A stretch of 64,000 bases of DNA from Channallabes apus (GCA_030522415.1 CM060104.1:10489501-10553500); one strand, 5' to 3'. Positions 1 to 10,707 are shown, counted from the first letter of the stretch. Program-made: numbers and translations. Notes: generated by a model not told the origin, from the sequence alone.

Positions 1-165
1 TAATTTCCATACCGGATCGGTCATGGCCCAGGTTAACCACGACCGCCACCGGTGCTGTTGACCACCGCCGGTGGAAATTGGGCTACTGCTCTTCGAAGAA
101 GGAGAGGAGGAAGGCGTGTTCGAAAGCAGAGAGAGAAGAGGAAAGGCAAGAGTTTAGAAGTGAAA

Positions 166-895
166 GTACAGACCTTGAATGTTGGGACCATGACAGGGAA
201 GGGAAGAGAGTTGGTTGATATGATGCAGAGAAGGAAGGTGGATATACTGTGTGTCCAGGAGACCAGGTGAACCTGGAAAGGTAGCAAAGCTAGAAGCTTA
301 GGATCAGGGTTCAAATTGTTTTACCATGGTGTGGATAGGAAAAGAAATGGAGTAGGAGTTATTCTGAAAGAGGAGTTTGTAAGGAATGTCCTAGAGGTGA
401 AGAGAGTATCAGATAGGGTGATGAGTCTGAAGCTGGAAATTGGTGGTGTGATGTTCAGTGTTGTTAGTGGTTATGCTCCACAAGTAGGATGTGTGTTAGA
501 AGAGAAGGAGAAATTCTGGAGTGAGTTAGATGAAGTGATGCAGAGCATCCCCAGAGGTGAGAGAGTGGTGATTGGTGCAGACTTCAATGGACATGTTGGG
601 GAAGGGAACAGAGGGGATGAAAATGTGATGGGCAGGTTTGGTCTTCAGGACAGGAATGTAGAAGGACAGATGGTGGTGGACTTTGCAAAGAGGATGGAAA
701 TGGCAGTAGTAAATACTTTCTTCCAGAAGAGGCAGGAACATAGGGTGACATATAAGAGCGGAGGCAGAAGCACTCAGGTGGACTACATCTTGTGTCGACG
801 TTGTAATCTGAAAGAGATTAGTGACTGCAAAGTGTTGGTAGGGGAGGGTGTAGCCAGACAACACAGAATGGTGGTGTGTAAAAAAACCCTGGTGG
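166..895 (+). pseudogene. RTE LINE endonuclease (AP-endonuclease-like) domain, broken
   Basis: This domain would nick target DNA to prime reverse transcription. The frame opens at LNVGTMTGKG, reaches CVQETR, is interrupted at 268-270, and resumes at 316 with MFYHGVDRKRNGVGVILKE. It then continues through SGYAPQVG, GADFNGHVGEG (active-site Asp and Asn region), and VDYILCRR (Asp near the end of the fold). The closing SDH-like box is altered (RQHRMVV where the family has a DHR- or DHH-like motif). The domain order is normal for the family. The premature stop and altered last box make activity unlikely. Confidence 0.75.
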
Positions 896-1559
896 TGAGG
901 AAGGTGAAGAGGACAAAGGCAGAGCAGAGGACAAAGTGGTGGAAGCTGAGAAAGGAAGAATGTTGTGTAGGGAGGAGTTGAGACAAGCTATCGGTGGTCA
1001 GGAGGTGCTTTCAGTTGACTGGACAACTACAGCCAATGTGATCAGGGAGGCAGGTAAGAGGGTACTTGGTGTATCATCAGGTAAGGTAAGAGGGAACAAG
1101 GAGACTTGGTGGTGGAATGAGGAAGTCCAGGAGTGTATACAGGGAAAGAGGCTAGCTAAGAAAAAGTGGGACACTGAGAGGACTGAAGAGAGTAGACAGG
1201 AGTACAGGTAGATGCACCGTAAGGTGAAGGTAGAAGTGGCAAAGGCCAAACAAAGAGCATATGAGGACTTGTATGCTAGGCTGGACAGCAAGGAGGGAGA
1301 GGTGGATCTGTACAGGTTGGCGAGGCAGAAAGATAGAGATGGGAAGGATGTGCAGCAGGTTAGAGTGATTAAAGATAGAGATGGAAATGTACTGACAGAT
1401 GCCAGGAGGGTGATGGGAAGATGGAAGGAGTACTTTCAGGAGTTGATGAATGAGAAAAACGAAAGAGAACAAAGAGTAGAAGAGGTGACTGTTGTGGAGC
1501 AGGAAGTAGCAAATATTAGTAAAAGTGAGGTGAGAAGGGCGAAGATTAGAAGAGAGGAT

Positions 1560-2913
1560 GAAGAGTGGAAAGGCTGTTGGTCCTGATGACATACCTGTGG
1601 AGGTATGGAAGTGCTTAGGAGAGGTGGCAGTAGAGTTTCTGACTAGTTTGTTTAACGAGATCTTGGAGAGTGAGAGGATTCCAGAGGAATGGAGAAGAAG
1701 TTGTATTGGTGCTGATTTTTGAGAACAAGGGAGATGTGCAGAGCTGTGGCAATTACAGAGGCATAAAGCTAATGAGCCATACAATGAAGCTGTGGGAAAG
1801 AGTAGTGTAAGCTAGGTTAAGGGCAGAGGTGAGAATTTGTGAGCAGCAATATGGTTTTATGCCTAGAAAGAGTACATCAGATGCAGTATTTTTTTTGAGA
1901 ATGCGGGTGTAGAAGTACAGAGAAGGTAATAAAGAGTTGCATTGTGTCTTTGTAGATTTAGAGAAAGCGGACGACAGGGTGCCGAGAGAGGAGTATGAGA
2001 GTTGTAAGACAGTGGTGAGATGTGCTGTAGGTATGACAGAAGAGTTCAAGGTGGAGGTGGGTCTGCATCAAGGATCGGCTCTAAGCCCCTTTTTGTTTGC
2101 TCTAGTGATGGACAGGATGACTGATGAAGTTAGACAGAAGTCTCCATGGTCTATGATGTTTGCAGATGAAATTGTGCTTTGTAGCGAGAGCAGGGAACAG
2201 GTGGAGGAAAATTTGGAGAGGTGGAGGTACGCTCTGGAAAGCAGAGGAATGAAGGTTAGCCGCAGCAAGACGGAATACATGTGTGTGAATGAGAGGGACC
2301 CAAGAGCAACAGTGAGGCTTCAGGGAGCAGAGGTAAAGAAGGTTCAGGATTTTAAGTATTTGGGGTCAACGGTCCAGAGCAATGGAGAGTGTTCAAAGGA
2401 GGTGAAGAGACGAGTACAGGCAGGTTGGAATGGGTGGAGAAAAGTGTCAGGTGTGTTGTGCGATAAAAGAGTATCAGCGAGAATGAAAGGAAAGGTGTAC
2501 AGCACAGTGGTGAGACCAGCAATGCTCTACGGCTTAGAGACAGTGGAACTGAAGAAAAGACAGGAGGCAGAGCTGGAGGTAGCAGAGCTGAAGATGTTGA
2601 GGTTCTCTTTGGGAGTGACAAGGATGGATAGGATCAAGAATCAGTTCATCAGAGGGACAACCCATGTGAGATGTTTTGGAGATAAAGTCAGAGAGGCCAG
2701 ATTGAGGTGGTTTGGACCTGTTCAGAGGAGAGAGTGTGAATATATTAGTAGAAGGATGCTGAGGTAGGAACTGCCAGGCAGGAGGTCTAGAGGAAGACCA
2801 AAGAGGAGATTTATGGATGCAGTGAGAGAGGACATGAAGTTAGTTGGTGTGAGAGAAGAGGATGCAGAGGATAGGGTTAGATGGAGGCAGATGATTCGCT
2901 GTGGCGACCCCTG
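1560..2913 (+). pseudogene. RTE LINE reverse transcriptase, broken and active-site mutated
   Basis: The frame carries the RT fingers and palm: KAVGPDDIPVEVWK (about 1570), then after frame changes FVDLEKADDRVPREE (about 1950), HQGSALSPFLFALVMDRMTDE (about 2067), and the catalytic box as MFADEIVLCSES (about 2155). The family box is Y/F-A-D-D. The second Asp is Glu here, and the Tyr of DLEKAYDRVPRE is Asp. The tail reads LRWFGPVQRRE, then a stop, then RGRPKRRFMDAV, ending at CGDP and a stop. The region is on the same strand as the endonuclease and belongs to the same dead element. Confidence 0.8.
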
Positions 2914-3039
2914 AAAGGGAACAGCCAAAAGACAAAGACAAAGAAGATAGAAAACAACAACAGCTCTTTGTAATTACCAGAACAAATGAGTTTACCAATA
3001 CTGTACTACATGTTTTCTACAATACACTACAGTTTACTA

Positions 3040-3040
3040 T

Positions 3041-3072
<32 letters not shown>

Positions 3073-3120
3073 AATATTATTATATTATAATATTATATAA
3101 TATATGTTTGTATAATATAG
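3040..3120. repeat. AT-rich microsatellite
   Basis: An (AT)n run at about 3041-3069 is followed by degenerate ATATTATAAT repeats up to about 3120. It separates the RTE LINE from the next mobile element. No coding signal is seen. Confidence 0.85.
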
Positions 3121-3162
3121 TTATATTTAACTAACATCTATGATATACTGAATGTGCACTTA

Positions 3163-3868
3163 CAGTGGTTACACAATCGGAATAACCATCCCGCTGCGCA
3201 TACCGCCGTTTAAAGGCAACAGCGGCCAAAATAAATCAGTTGCATTTCAAAGTCATTTCGTAAAATGGCCGCCAGGTGGCGCAAAGTGAGATTTTCATTC
3301 ATCGCAGTAAATACAACAGTGATGGTAATTTCCACAACAAACATGAAAAATCTGAACCAGAGCTATTGATGTGTACTGTACAATAATGAGTAAAAAAAAA
3401 ATTCTAGTAGATTTATTAACTGAAATAAATAACCATATTTTTCAAGAGAATTTTCAAGCCCCACTCATCAAACAAAATTATAACGAAATCGGCCAAGTTT
3501 ACTATTTATTTAAATATAAATTTCTAACCCAATAAGATCAAATAACACCAAGTTATTATTATAACAGGCTTACTTCGTCACTTATCAAAGAAGTACACGT
3601 GCTTTCAAAGAAGTCGAGTGGCTTATTAACGCCTCTGGTGTGCATTGTCTCTAAGTGGCTGCTTGGTGTAGCGGTTAGAACACTCAACCAGAGATCTACA
3701 AAGCGCTGGTTCGAATCCCGAGTGATGATGTTTTAAAATTGTTTTATTTTAAAACTAAATAAAATGTTTTAAGTGCGCTTAAGATAGAGTCCTATAAAGG
3801 CTATGTAGACTATGTAGTTTTATTATATTTTTTTGCACAGTCCTCATCTGTTAGATCTGTTTAGAATT
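3163..3868 (+). repeat. Left inverted arm of element copy 1
   Basis: The outer ~250 bases (with GCCGTTTAAAGGCAACAG and GGCCGCCAGGTGGCGC) recur inverted at 18720-18970, the right end of copy 2. The inner part (about 3530-3868) recurs inverted at 9120-9480, the right end of this same element. The two ends of one element therefore differ just inside the tip and become similar again further in. Confidence 0.75.
3654..3725 (+). other. tRNA-like sequence inside the transposon arm
   Basis: The stretch shows an A box (TGTAGCGGTTAGAAC) and a B box (GGTTCGAATCCCG) at tRNA spacing, with a flanking TTTTAAAATTG tract. The acceptor stem does not pair well, so I do not call it a functional tRNA. Inverted copies lie at 9276-9347 and 17838-17911, at the same place in the arms of both element copies. 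Confidence 0.55.
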
Positions 3869-4029
3869 TTTTTTTGCCAGCTTTGTGCGGCAGCGTGCGG
3901 GAAGCTGTGAAAATGCCCTTCATTACCTGTAGGGGGAAGTCGTGTTTCAGTCTGAAGTATTGAGTGTCTACTGAAGCCGAAAATGTGTCCAAATTAAACC
4001 GTGCATGCGTGTTTGGAGACGCTGTGCCC

Positions 4030-5105
4030 ACGCTGTGGATCAGTCGGTTGGGAATCATCATGGAGGTACAACACGGCGTGGCTGGAGCTGGAGTTTGTCG
4101 TGTTCGAGGTAAGTTTAGCTTTCTTTTTTGGATGTGATTCTCGCTTTCATGACTCCCAATTAATGTTCATCTTAATCTCAGGACTTACAATTAGCAATAT
4201 TTCAGTTTTTAATAGTGTGGAGATTCACAAAACACCGTTTTCGTGTAAAAACCTGAACCTACGGAGGCCCCCAGGGGTCCTGTGGTAAATAAATAAATAA
4301 ATAACGAAGCGAGCACGCGGATTAATACACCGAGATGTGTGTTTCTTACCCCCACACCTCGTGAAAACGGCATGTTCAGATACAGGCTCGCCAGTGAGAT
4401 GCCATTTCTGAACAAACTGAGTTAAAGCATTAAATGGTAAAAGAGCACTAGCAATAAATGGTTTTTTTATTAATAAGTTACAAGTTAAATTTCAACTGTA
4501 AAGAACCTGTACATATGTTCATACAGTATTGACAGCAGCTCTAATTTGTCTAAATCGCATTGCAGACAATAAAAATAAGTCGAGTCATCCTGTGACCTTG
4601 CATGCTTAATCTTTCCACACATGATTCTTGCTTCTCACTTTTTCCTTAATCCCTCGCTGTTCTATCTATCTTGTATTTTTCTAACGGTGTGAGAAACTTT
4701 GTGTTAGTAGCACTGCTTGACATGCTTGATGCCTTCCTCTTTTGTAATTTGTAATTTTTTTTTCTCTGTGAAATGAAGTCAGCACAGGTTGAAGCAATTC
4801 AGATTTTTTTTTGTTTCTCAAAATAAATTATTTATTTTCTTGTAAATTTTATGCAGGGGGACAGACGAAGTGATGCCAGTATGCACCTTCTTAAAATCCT
4901 TGTCGTCCGTGCTGTTGAAGGGGAAGGACCAGTTGGTGTATCCATAATCCTTGAAGGAGAGGAAATTTTGCAAGAATGTGGCAATAGCTCCGAGCACTGC
5001 GCTACACATTTGAGCTATTTTCAGAAAGTGCTTCTAGAACTTGATGGGATTAAGCTATCACCAAAAGTGCAAGCTTTAAAGATGAAGTTAAATCTTAAAT
5101 CTTAA
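4030..5105 (+). pseudogene. SAM-domain-like (SAMD3-type) gene relic carried by the transposon
   Basis: Two exons can be read. The first, around 4060-4110, gives YNTAWLELEFVVFE and ends at a good donor (GAG|GTAAGT). The short W...EFVVFE motif would fit the start of a SAM domain. The last exon follows an acceptor (TTTTATGCAG) at 4856 and runs to a stop at 5105. Its end, FQKVLLELDGIKLSPKVQ followed by ALKMKL, resembles the C-terminus I recall for fish proteins annotated as sterile alpha motif domain-containing 3-like. Middle exons are missing or unrecognised. A partly deleted twin lies inverted at 47396-58330. Its function in the element is unknown; cargo capture is an inference. Confidence 0.45.
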
Positions 5106-6337
5106 AACATTTGATTTGGCTTGACTACAAGTCTTTACATGTTGTGTTTACATGTTCAGCTTAAAATGTTTTAATGCGTTATGGTTTCAATGGCATACTT
5201 TTAAGTGCACTAGTCCAGAGTGCTAATTTGAATGTTGCAACTTCACTGCTTCAGAGGGCTATTAAGTTTTAACGTTTATTCTACAGTTTGTTTAATGTAT
5301 TTTCTGCTGTATTTTATTTCTAAAGGAATGCTGTATTTTATTTATTTATTATTATTATTATTTTACACAATTTTGTTTAAAACAAGTATTTCAGGCCCTG
5401 GTGCCGTGCAGTTGTTTCTATGGATGCAAAATTTAGCTGAATGCACTTTTATTAAAAAGACAACTCGTATCTACACTGTGAATGTCACAAATATTTGGTA
5501 ATGTTGGTGAATAAACTGTTTAATTATATTTTAGTTGTGTGATTTATGAAAGATGTTCCTAATGTTACGTCAGAGGACATGCGCCGATGTTTATCACACA
5601 TTCCAATAAGAGAGAGATTACTCACTCCCAAAGTTTTTTTTGCGCCGTATTTCGATTTTTAAAAAAGTTGCTCATTTTCACCACGAACACGGATGAGCCT
5701 TCGGGTTTCCTCAGCCGTCCCTATAATATAAATTACAAAACTGTAGTCACGTTGCAATAAGTAAGAATAGTGTAAGCACCGTTCATTTACATGTACACAT
5801 ATGGCCGTAAGCAAAACAAACAATGCGTTATCAAATGCTCGGCAACCTGCCGTGCTACTGAACTTTCATATTTGTTTGTAGCATGCAGTAAAGTGTATGT
5901 GACATAAAAATATATATTTGTAATATCGTGCAATCTGTACTATCCGCTAGCAAACTTTAGCGATTTTTTTGCAAACGTTTCTTTATAGAACATCACCACA
6001 AACACAAGACTAAAGGTAATATACATATAATGAAAACTTGTCATAAAAATCTTTATTAATGGTAAAAATTAACATTTATGTCTCTGCTTGCTCGAGTGAG
6101 CAGCCATGTTGAAAATTTCGCTTAGCCCTTCGTTTGAAGTGAGGTCCCGAAAAATCTTCGTTTGGAGGGCTATCTGGGGGAAGGGGTAGAATTGGGATTC
6201 AGCCTTAATATTGGAGCAATAAAATTTACTTAAAATCTATGTGTCCAAATTGTTACGAGGATTTTATCAAGTAAATCTTACAAGTTCTTTTTTTCAGTGC
6301 ATGGTGAACACGATGATTTAAGAATTTAATTAAACAC

Positions 6338-6342
<5 letters not shown>

Positions 6343-6387
<45 letters not shown>
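6343..6387. repeat. (AT)n microsatellite
   Basis: An uninterrupted AT dinucleotide run. The same microsatellite position exists in related sequence at 35744-35806 and 44351-44405, so it is part of the repeat family and has expanded separately in each copy. Confidence 0.9.
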
Positions 6388-6391
<4 letters not shown>

Positions 6392-6579
6392 TGTGTGTGT
6401 GACCGGTGCAAGGGCCATTGTCACTCATACTGTCGTAGTTTTTAGAGCCCTAAAAAAGCATTCGCTAGTAAGTAAGTAAATAAAAGACAAATGAATAAAT
6501 AGTTTTAAATTATATATATATAATTGAAATATGTATAAAGAAAATAAAATTAATATTTTCATGTTTAATTACAAAAAAA

Positions 6580-6672
6580 AACATTTTAATGGTTAGTGAT
6601 TGTTGCAGACATTTACACTATTTTTGAGAACTATTAAGTTCTCCTTCAACGTGTCATAGCCGATAACTGCCC
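6580..6672 (-). pseudogene. Relic of the last exon of an unidentified transposon gene
   Basis: Read on the minus strand, this gives GAVIGYDTLKENLIVLKNSV and a few more residues to a stop. It matches the end of the longer plus-strand frame at 42271-42564 in the 18.5 kb element. The upstream part has been replaced by the large hairpin at 6670-6785. The family is not recognised. Confidence 0.4.
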
Positions 6673-6785
6673 CTTTGATCTGCTGGGTACGGCGGGGCGT
6701 TGACTGCTGATCAGTGTGTGTAAAGTACGCTACTTTACACTGATCAGCAATCGACGCCCCGCCATACCCAGCAGATCAAAGGGGT
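6670..6785. repeat. Large near-perfect palindrome (hairpin)
   Basis: The arm CCCCTTTGATCTGCTGGGTA... is followed by its inverted copy. The centre is a perfect inverted repeat, GTGTAAAGTA-CGC-TACTTTACAC (6717-6739). Across ~55-base arms I count three mismatches and one 4-base indel. A single arm-like copy (with TTTGATCTGCTGG) occurs at 46270-46300. It may be a small foldback element or an inverted duplication made during repair. Confidence 0.75.
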
Positions 6786-8422
6786 ACACTCATAAACTCT
6801 CCGTGTGCACACACATAAACTCTCCGTGCACACACACACACACACGATTTATAGATAAAATGCAGACATAAACACGCCACCCCCCAGGAAAACAACAAAC
6901 ACAAATATATAGACTACAGTACTCGCTTTTCCAACACGCTAGCGCGCTCCGATGTGAGCCGATTTATTCAAGTCATAGAGAATATAGAGAGATTAATAAC
7001 AGAGAAAGCATAATAAGATGTCTATACAGTAAATAAAAAGAAAAGTATCAACTCCAACTATTAAGTCTGATTTTATTGCTATCATTAACCATTTATGTTA
7101 TATATTTATTTTATATTACATTATTTTTTATATATTATATTTACACAATGCTTGCTCTGAAGGACTTTATCTAAAAGCCAGACTGACCAAGTTTCTAATT
7201 CACTGCTGAAGTAGTTAAATGTGCTTATACTGTAGATACGTATAGGTTACATTTTAAAAGTACAATCGCAAGTAAATTACAAACTGAATGTAATGTAAAA
7301 TATGAATAAACCAGTATTAGACACAGATATACGATATGGTAGTATATACAATGAAAAAGCTATTTACACGAGTGCTCAAATGTAAAGCAAACGCAATTAT
7401 TAATTTATTGTGTATATTTAACTTCATTCAGCCATTTAAGTTATATGAAGAATAACGTTCCTAACCCACTTAAATCTTAAATTCATCAATCTTAATCTTA
7501 AATAATGTTGGCCTAATACAATATTGTTTGCAATGCTGAAGCAAACATGATTTTGTTTTAGTCTATTCGCTGAATACAACGCGACCCACATCACCTCTTG
7601 GTGAAGACCCACAGAAACCGTTACTGTAATCCCCCTTCTCACCTATCCTTGGTGTGAAGTTATCAAACCGGTTTCGCTGATGGGGTAATTCTGCTTCAAG
7701 CACTTTCCGATGCTGTTGCTAGGAAATTCCACCCCACAGCCCACAACAACAAGCAAATAAGAGACATAATTAACGAACTTCTTAGAAAGAAAAGATTGAG
7801 TTTTCTCTTTTCTAAAAAAAAAATAATTAATGAATACTCTTGCTTTTGTAAAGATTTTGAGTGACCATTTTCCATATACAGTACGGCCTGCTTTATTATA
7901 TATTTAATAAAACTTTATTGCAACTAAATTGTGTGTATGCCTTATTGAATATTTAATAATGCTTCCGGAACATTGTTGTCCATACGTTTTACAGTATGTA
8001 CAGTATATTGAAAACAGTGAAACATAAAACACAAACCGAAAGGACAAATTAAGGAATGTACGAAACATTAACACCTTTACCGTGTTCAAATAAATACTGT
8101 AGAGTTACTGAATTATGTTTCAAGACATCCTTAATTAAAAATTTTTTTCCCTAATTATATGTCCAAAAATGCTTTGACAACATACACTTATCAACTTATC
8201 CACATAAACTTATCAACACAAACTCTCCGTGCACGCACACACAATCTCTAAAAAATTCATATTAATAACATACATAAACAAATAAACAAAAATATAAACG
8301 TCTATATTGAAGTTTACGGTGAACGCAGAGTCGGCTAAGCACACGTGATGACGCGCGCGCCCTCACCTCTGTTACGGCTGCCTACAGTATTTGGCCAAAA
8401 GAATTATAATAATTGAACGATA

Positions 8423-8835
8423 TGCCTGGTCCTGGAAAGAGACATTAACAGTCCGGCGCTGAGAAACGAAAGAACCGAAAGAAAAAAAAAAGCCTAAGAT
8501 GAAGCCCGTGCATCAATTCCAGAAATAAAACTTTACTTTATTCTGTTTACGTTAATAATGTAATAACGTAACGTTAACGTAAAATAGCGTAAATTTCATT
8601 TAACAGCAGGGGGGACAATAAATATATATTTTTATAAATTTATTGCATTATGTTGTTTACAGTCAAGCCATCAACATACAATAAAACGTAAACATGAGAT
8701 CTAAACTATAAACTGTGCTCCCTGTGCTGGTGCTGGCAATATCATCTCTTTGTTCTGCTGTCTCCGGCTCCCTCCCTGGTTCTGAATCTGCCCCTTCCTC
8801 TACTCTCACTGTCTCAGAACAGACTGACTCCTGAA
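8423..8835 (+). pseudogene. Possible N-terminal relic of a ZMYM1/hAT-type (TTF zinc finger) protein
   Basis: Starting at 8423 the plus strand reads MPGPGKRH, a stop, then QSGAEKRKNRKKKK. This basic SGAEKRK-type start is common in TTF-zinc-finger hAT transposase-like proteins. After an AT-rich gap a Ser-rich stretch around 8700-8820 reads GSLPGSESAPSSTLTVSEQ and stops. The second stretch is also open on the minus strand next to a good splice acceptor, so even the strand is not certain. No transposase core is present. Confidence 0.3.
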
Positions 8836-9111
8836 GCAGAAAAAAATGCAGGAAATGATGTTTTCTAACATGCGTTAGATAGTTTTTTTTATCACTCTAT
8901 ACACAATACTTTGCTATTTTTATAGATGTTGAGCATCGTGAGCAAGCCCGAGATCATATTAACGTTAATTATCACCAGCGGGCATGAATAGGCCGACTCA
9001 CGAGTAACGTGAGTTGGACGCACACCAATCGATTCGACTATGGTTAATCGCTCACTCCGTAGGCTCCCTGAATAGGCGGGAAAGGGATGGAGCCGCGCAT
9101 TCGTGCCGGCT

Positions 9112-9851
9112 GGAAAAAAAAAACTAAACAGATCTAACAGATGAGGACTCAGATTAATGTGCAAAAAATATATAATAAAACTATATAAGTCTACATAGCC
9201 TTTATAAGACTCTACCTTAAGCGCACTTAAAACATTTTATTTAGTTTTAAAATAAAACAATTTTAAAACATCATCACTCGGGATTCAAACCGGCGCTTTG
9301 TAGATCTCTGGTCGAGCGTTCTAACCGCTACACCAAGCTGCCACTTAGAGACAATGCACACCAGAGACGTTAATAAGCGACTCGACTTCTTTGAAAACAC
9401 GTGTACTTCTTTGATAAGTGACGAAGTAAGCCTGTTATAATAATAACTTGGTGTTATTTGATCTTATTGGTTTAGAAATTTATATTTCAATAAAACGCTA
9501 CACACTTCTTTTCTAATTACACGTGATAAAATCTAAAGGCTCACTGTGTTAATATTTATTGTGCTTAAATTTGATCTTAATAAGATTTGATTTAATTTGA
9601 ATTCTACATTTGTACTGTAATTATAGTACTGTGATTATGAATTCGGTCAACTACAGTGTTTCACTTGATGTTATCGGCTACTACGTGTATTATTTAATGG
9701 GACGCGTCTCATTAATGAGGCAGAGAATGAACTAAGGCATGAGACGTCAGTCTGTAGTTATATAGCGCCACTCAGTGGTAAAAGCCAGCAAATGCACATG
9801 CCGTAATGCGGCGGCGACGTTAAATACGACGCTCCGATTGTGTAACCACTG
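9112..9851 (-). repeat. Right inverted arm of element copy 1
   Basis: This is the inverse of the left arm between about 9120 and 9480. From about 9480 to the tip it instead matches the left end of copy 2 (14709-15118): both have TTTTACCACTGAGTGGCGC and the tract with GCCGATAACATCAAGTG. Copy 2 therefore lies in the opposite direction to copy 1. Confidence 0.7.
9276..9347 (-). other. tRNA-like sequence inside the transposon arm
   Basis: Inverted partner of the tRNA-like stretch at 3654-3725. The B box reads GGTTTGAATCCCG on the minus strand and the A box TGTAGCGGTTAGAAC. It is called tRNA-like only, for the same reasons. Confidence 0.5.
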
Positions 9852-9853
9852 TA

Positions 9854-10171
9854 CTCGTGGTTCTCCAGTGAACTCGAAACTGAACACTTGCGTGTCTTTC
9901 TTGTGCATGGCGCCGGTGATGCAGCCACAGTCCTAAACAAAAACTGAAACTTGAAGAATGGACGTGCATACAATCATTCGCAAACAACAGCTGATGAACA
10001 ATTTGACCATTTGAAACACGGTATAAACAATATAAAACACGTGTATATAAATAAATAATAAATAAATAAAATAAATAAAACTTTAGACAGATCATAATCA
10101 GATTTTGTTGCGGGCTTGTAAGTAGCGTGCATATTTCATATTTTACCCAATTTTACTCTTGCTGGCATTTA
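9854..10171. other. Unassigned flank between elements
   Basis: No gene is seen. It contains a short run of AAATAAATA repeats (about 10045-10080). At its end is a 25-base stretch, TTTTACTCTTGCTGGCATTT and onward, that recurs at 10472-10496. These copies bracket the first of two direct repeats. Confidence 0.5.
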
Positions 10172-10470
10172 GTAGCTCGCGGACCTTGCAGATCTTCTCG
10201 GAACGTCGGGCGGTCGATAGGGGTATAACACCGCATCTCACAGCAAGTCAACCCGCATAGGTGAGATAGGTGTATTAAGCATTACAATCACTCAGAAAAA
10301 TAAATGGAAACTCCCAAGGTTATTTTCTCATTTAACTAAATCAAATTTCATCATAAAATAAAACGTGTCAAAAGAAAAGTCCATCCAGTCATGAATGTTG
10401 GCTAATGATCGATGTAAGATGTTGTTTATTTATTTTATTTTATTGTATTTTGTTGGTTGTGTACTAAGCA
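10172..10470 (+). repeat. Direct repeat, copy 1 of a ~300 bp unit
   Basis: The unit begins GCTCGCGGACCTTGCAGATC and ends at GTTGTGTACTAAGCAC. The second copy lies at 11603-11925 in the same direction with few differences. Its 3' part corresponds to the first bases of the BEL LTR (TGTAAGA...TTTATTTATTTTATT). The unit may therefore be the junction of an older repeat with a truncated LTR. Confidence 0.7.
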
Positions 10471-10552
10471 CATTTTACTCTTGCTGGCATTTAGTATTTT
10501 CCAAATGTGCATATAAAATATACAGCAATGATGGTGAGAATAAAAGACTTAC

Positions 10553-10707
10553 TCGTCAGGAATTACATCCTCCGTTGAGTCCAGACGTTGTTCAAAATAA
10601 AGACGTTGCTCGTCTGAGTCTTGCTCTTCCTCTGATGAGAAAGTAAATTCTACATCGCTGTCCAGAATCATCTGAAGTGCTTCTTCACCCATGTAGCGTG
10701 CCATCAT
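10553..10707 (-). pseudogene. First coding exon of a piggyBac-derived (PGBD4-like) transposase, isolated
   Basis: On the minus strand the exon opens MMARYMGEEALQMILDSD, continues through an acidic stretch (FSSEEEQDSDEQ), and ends at a good donor (GACGA|GTAAGT). Fish PGBD4-like transposases begin with this kind of short A.EAL..L.DSD motif and acidic run. No later exon with the catalytic core is present. The end at 11275 fits a piggyBac tip next to TTAA, so this is the 5' end of a truncated piggyBac element. Confidence 0.45.

Larger units (their letters stand above)
1..2946 (+). mobile_element. RTE-type LINE retrotransposon, decayed, 5' end outside window
   Basis: A non-LTR retrotransposon whose plus strand still reads as endonuclease followed by reverse transcriptase, then a C-terminal tail and a short 3' end of repeated GACAAA-like units. 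The order and wording of the motifs (LNVGTMTGKG..., CVQETR, GADFNGHVG, VDYILCRR, then DLEKA.DRVPRE and a YADD-like box) are those of the RTE clade that databases often mislabel craniofacial development protein 2. Several stops and frame changes break the reading frame (for example near 270, 985, 1585 and 1720), so it is a dead copy. The element probably begins upstream of base 1, because the window starts in its leader or early coding region. Confidence 0.85.
5106..8420. repeat. Interior of element copy 1, shared with the 18.5 kb element
   Basis: No gene is recognised apart from the short relic at 6580-6672. Block by block this stretch is the inverse of 42480-47400: 5111-5560 matches about 46990-47400, 5540-6060 matches 44760-45240, 6060-6300 matches 44450-44760, 6400-6560 matches 44160-44330, and 7590-7690 matches 46120-46210. 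It is AT-rich and includes microsatellites. Positions are by eye and approximate. Confidence 0.7.
3163..9851. mobile_element. Long-armed DNA transposon-like element, copy 1, TA target duplication
   Basis: The element starts with CAGTGGTTACACAATCGG and ends with its inverted form (CCGATTGTGTAACCACTG). It is flanked by TA at 3161-3162 and 9852-9853. Both ends carry ~700 bp arms that are inverted copies of each other over much of their length, including a tRNA-like stretch. The interior (about 3870-9110) matches the interior of the 18.5 kb element at 40084-58563 in the opposite direction, including the exons of a SAM-domain-like gene. No transposase is recognised. The TA duplication is firm, because copy 2 (14709-18970) has an empty sister site in this window. 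The superfamily is not assigned; a Tc/mariner-like or other TA-specific enzyme could have moved it. Confidence 0.75.

Noticed and set aside
1152..1784. Minus-strand frame of 210 codons
   Set aside because: Antisense to the RTE LINE and rich in Ser/Leu/His from purine-rich coding on the other strand. No domain is seen.
9758..10095. Two minus-strand frames across the right end of element copy 1
   Set aside because: They cross a proven element boundary and have no domain.
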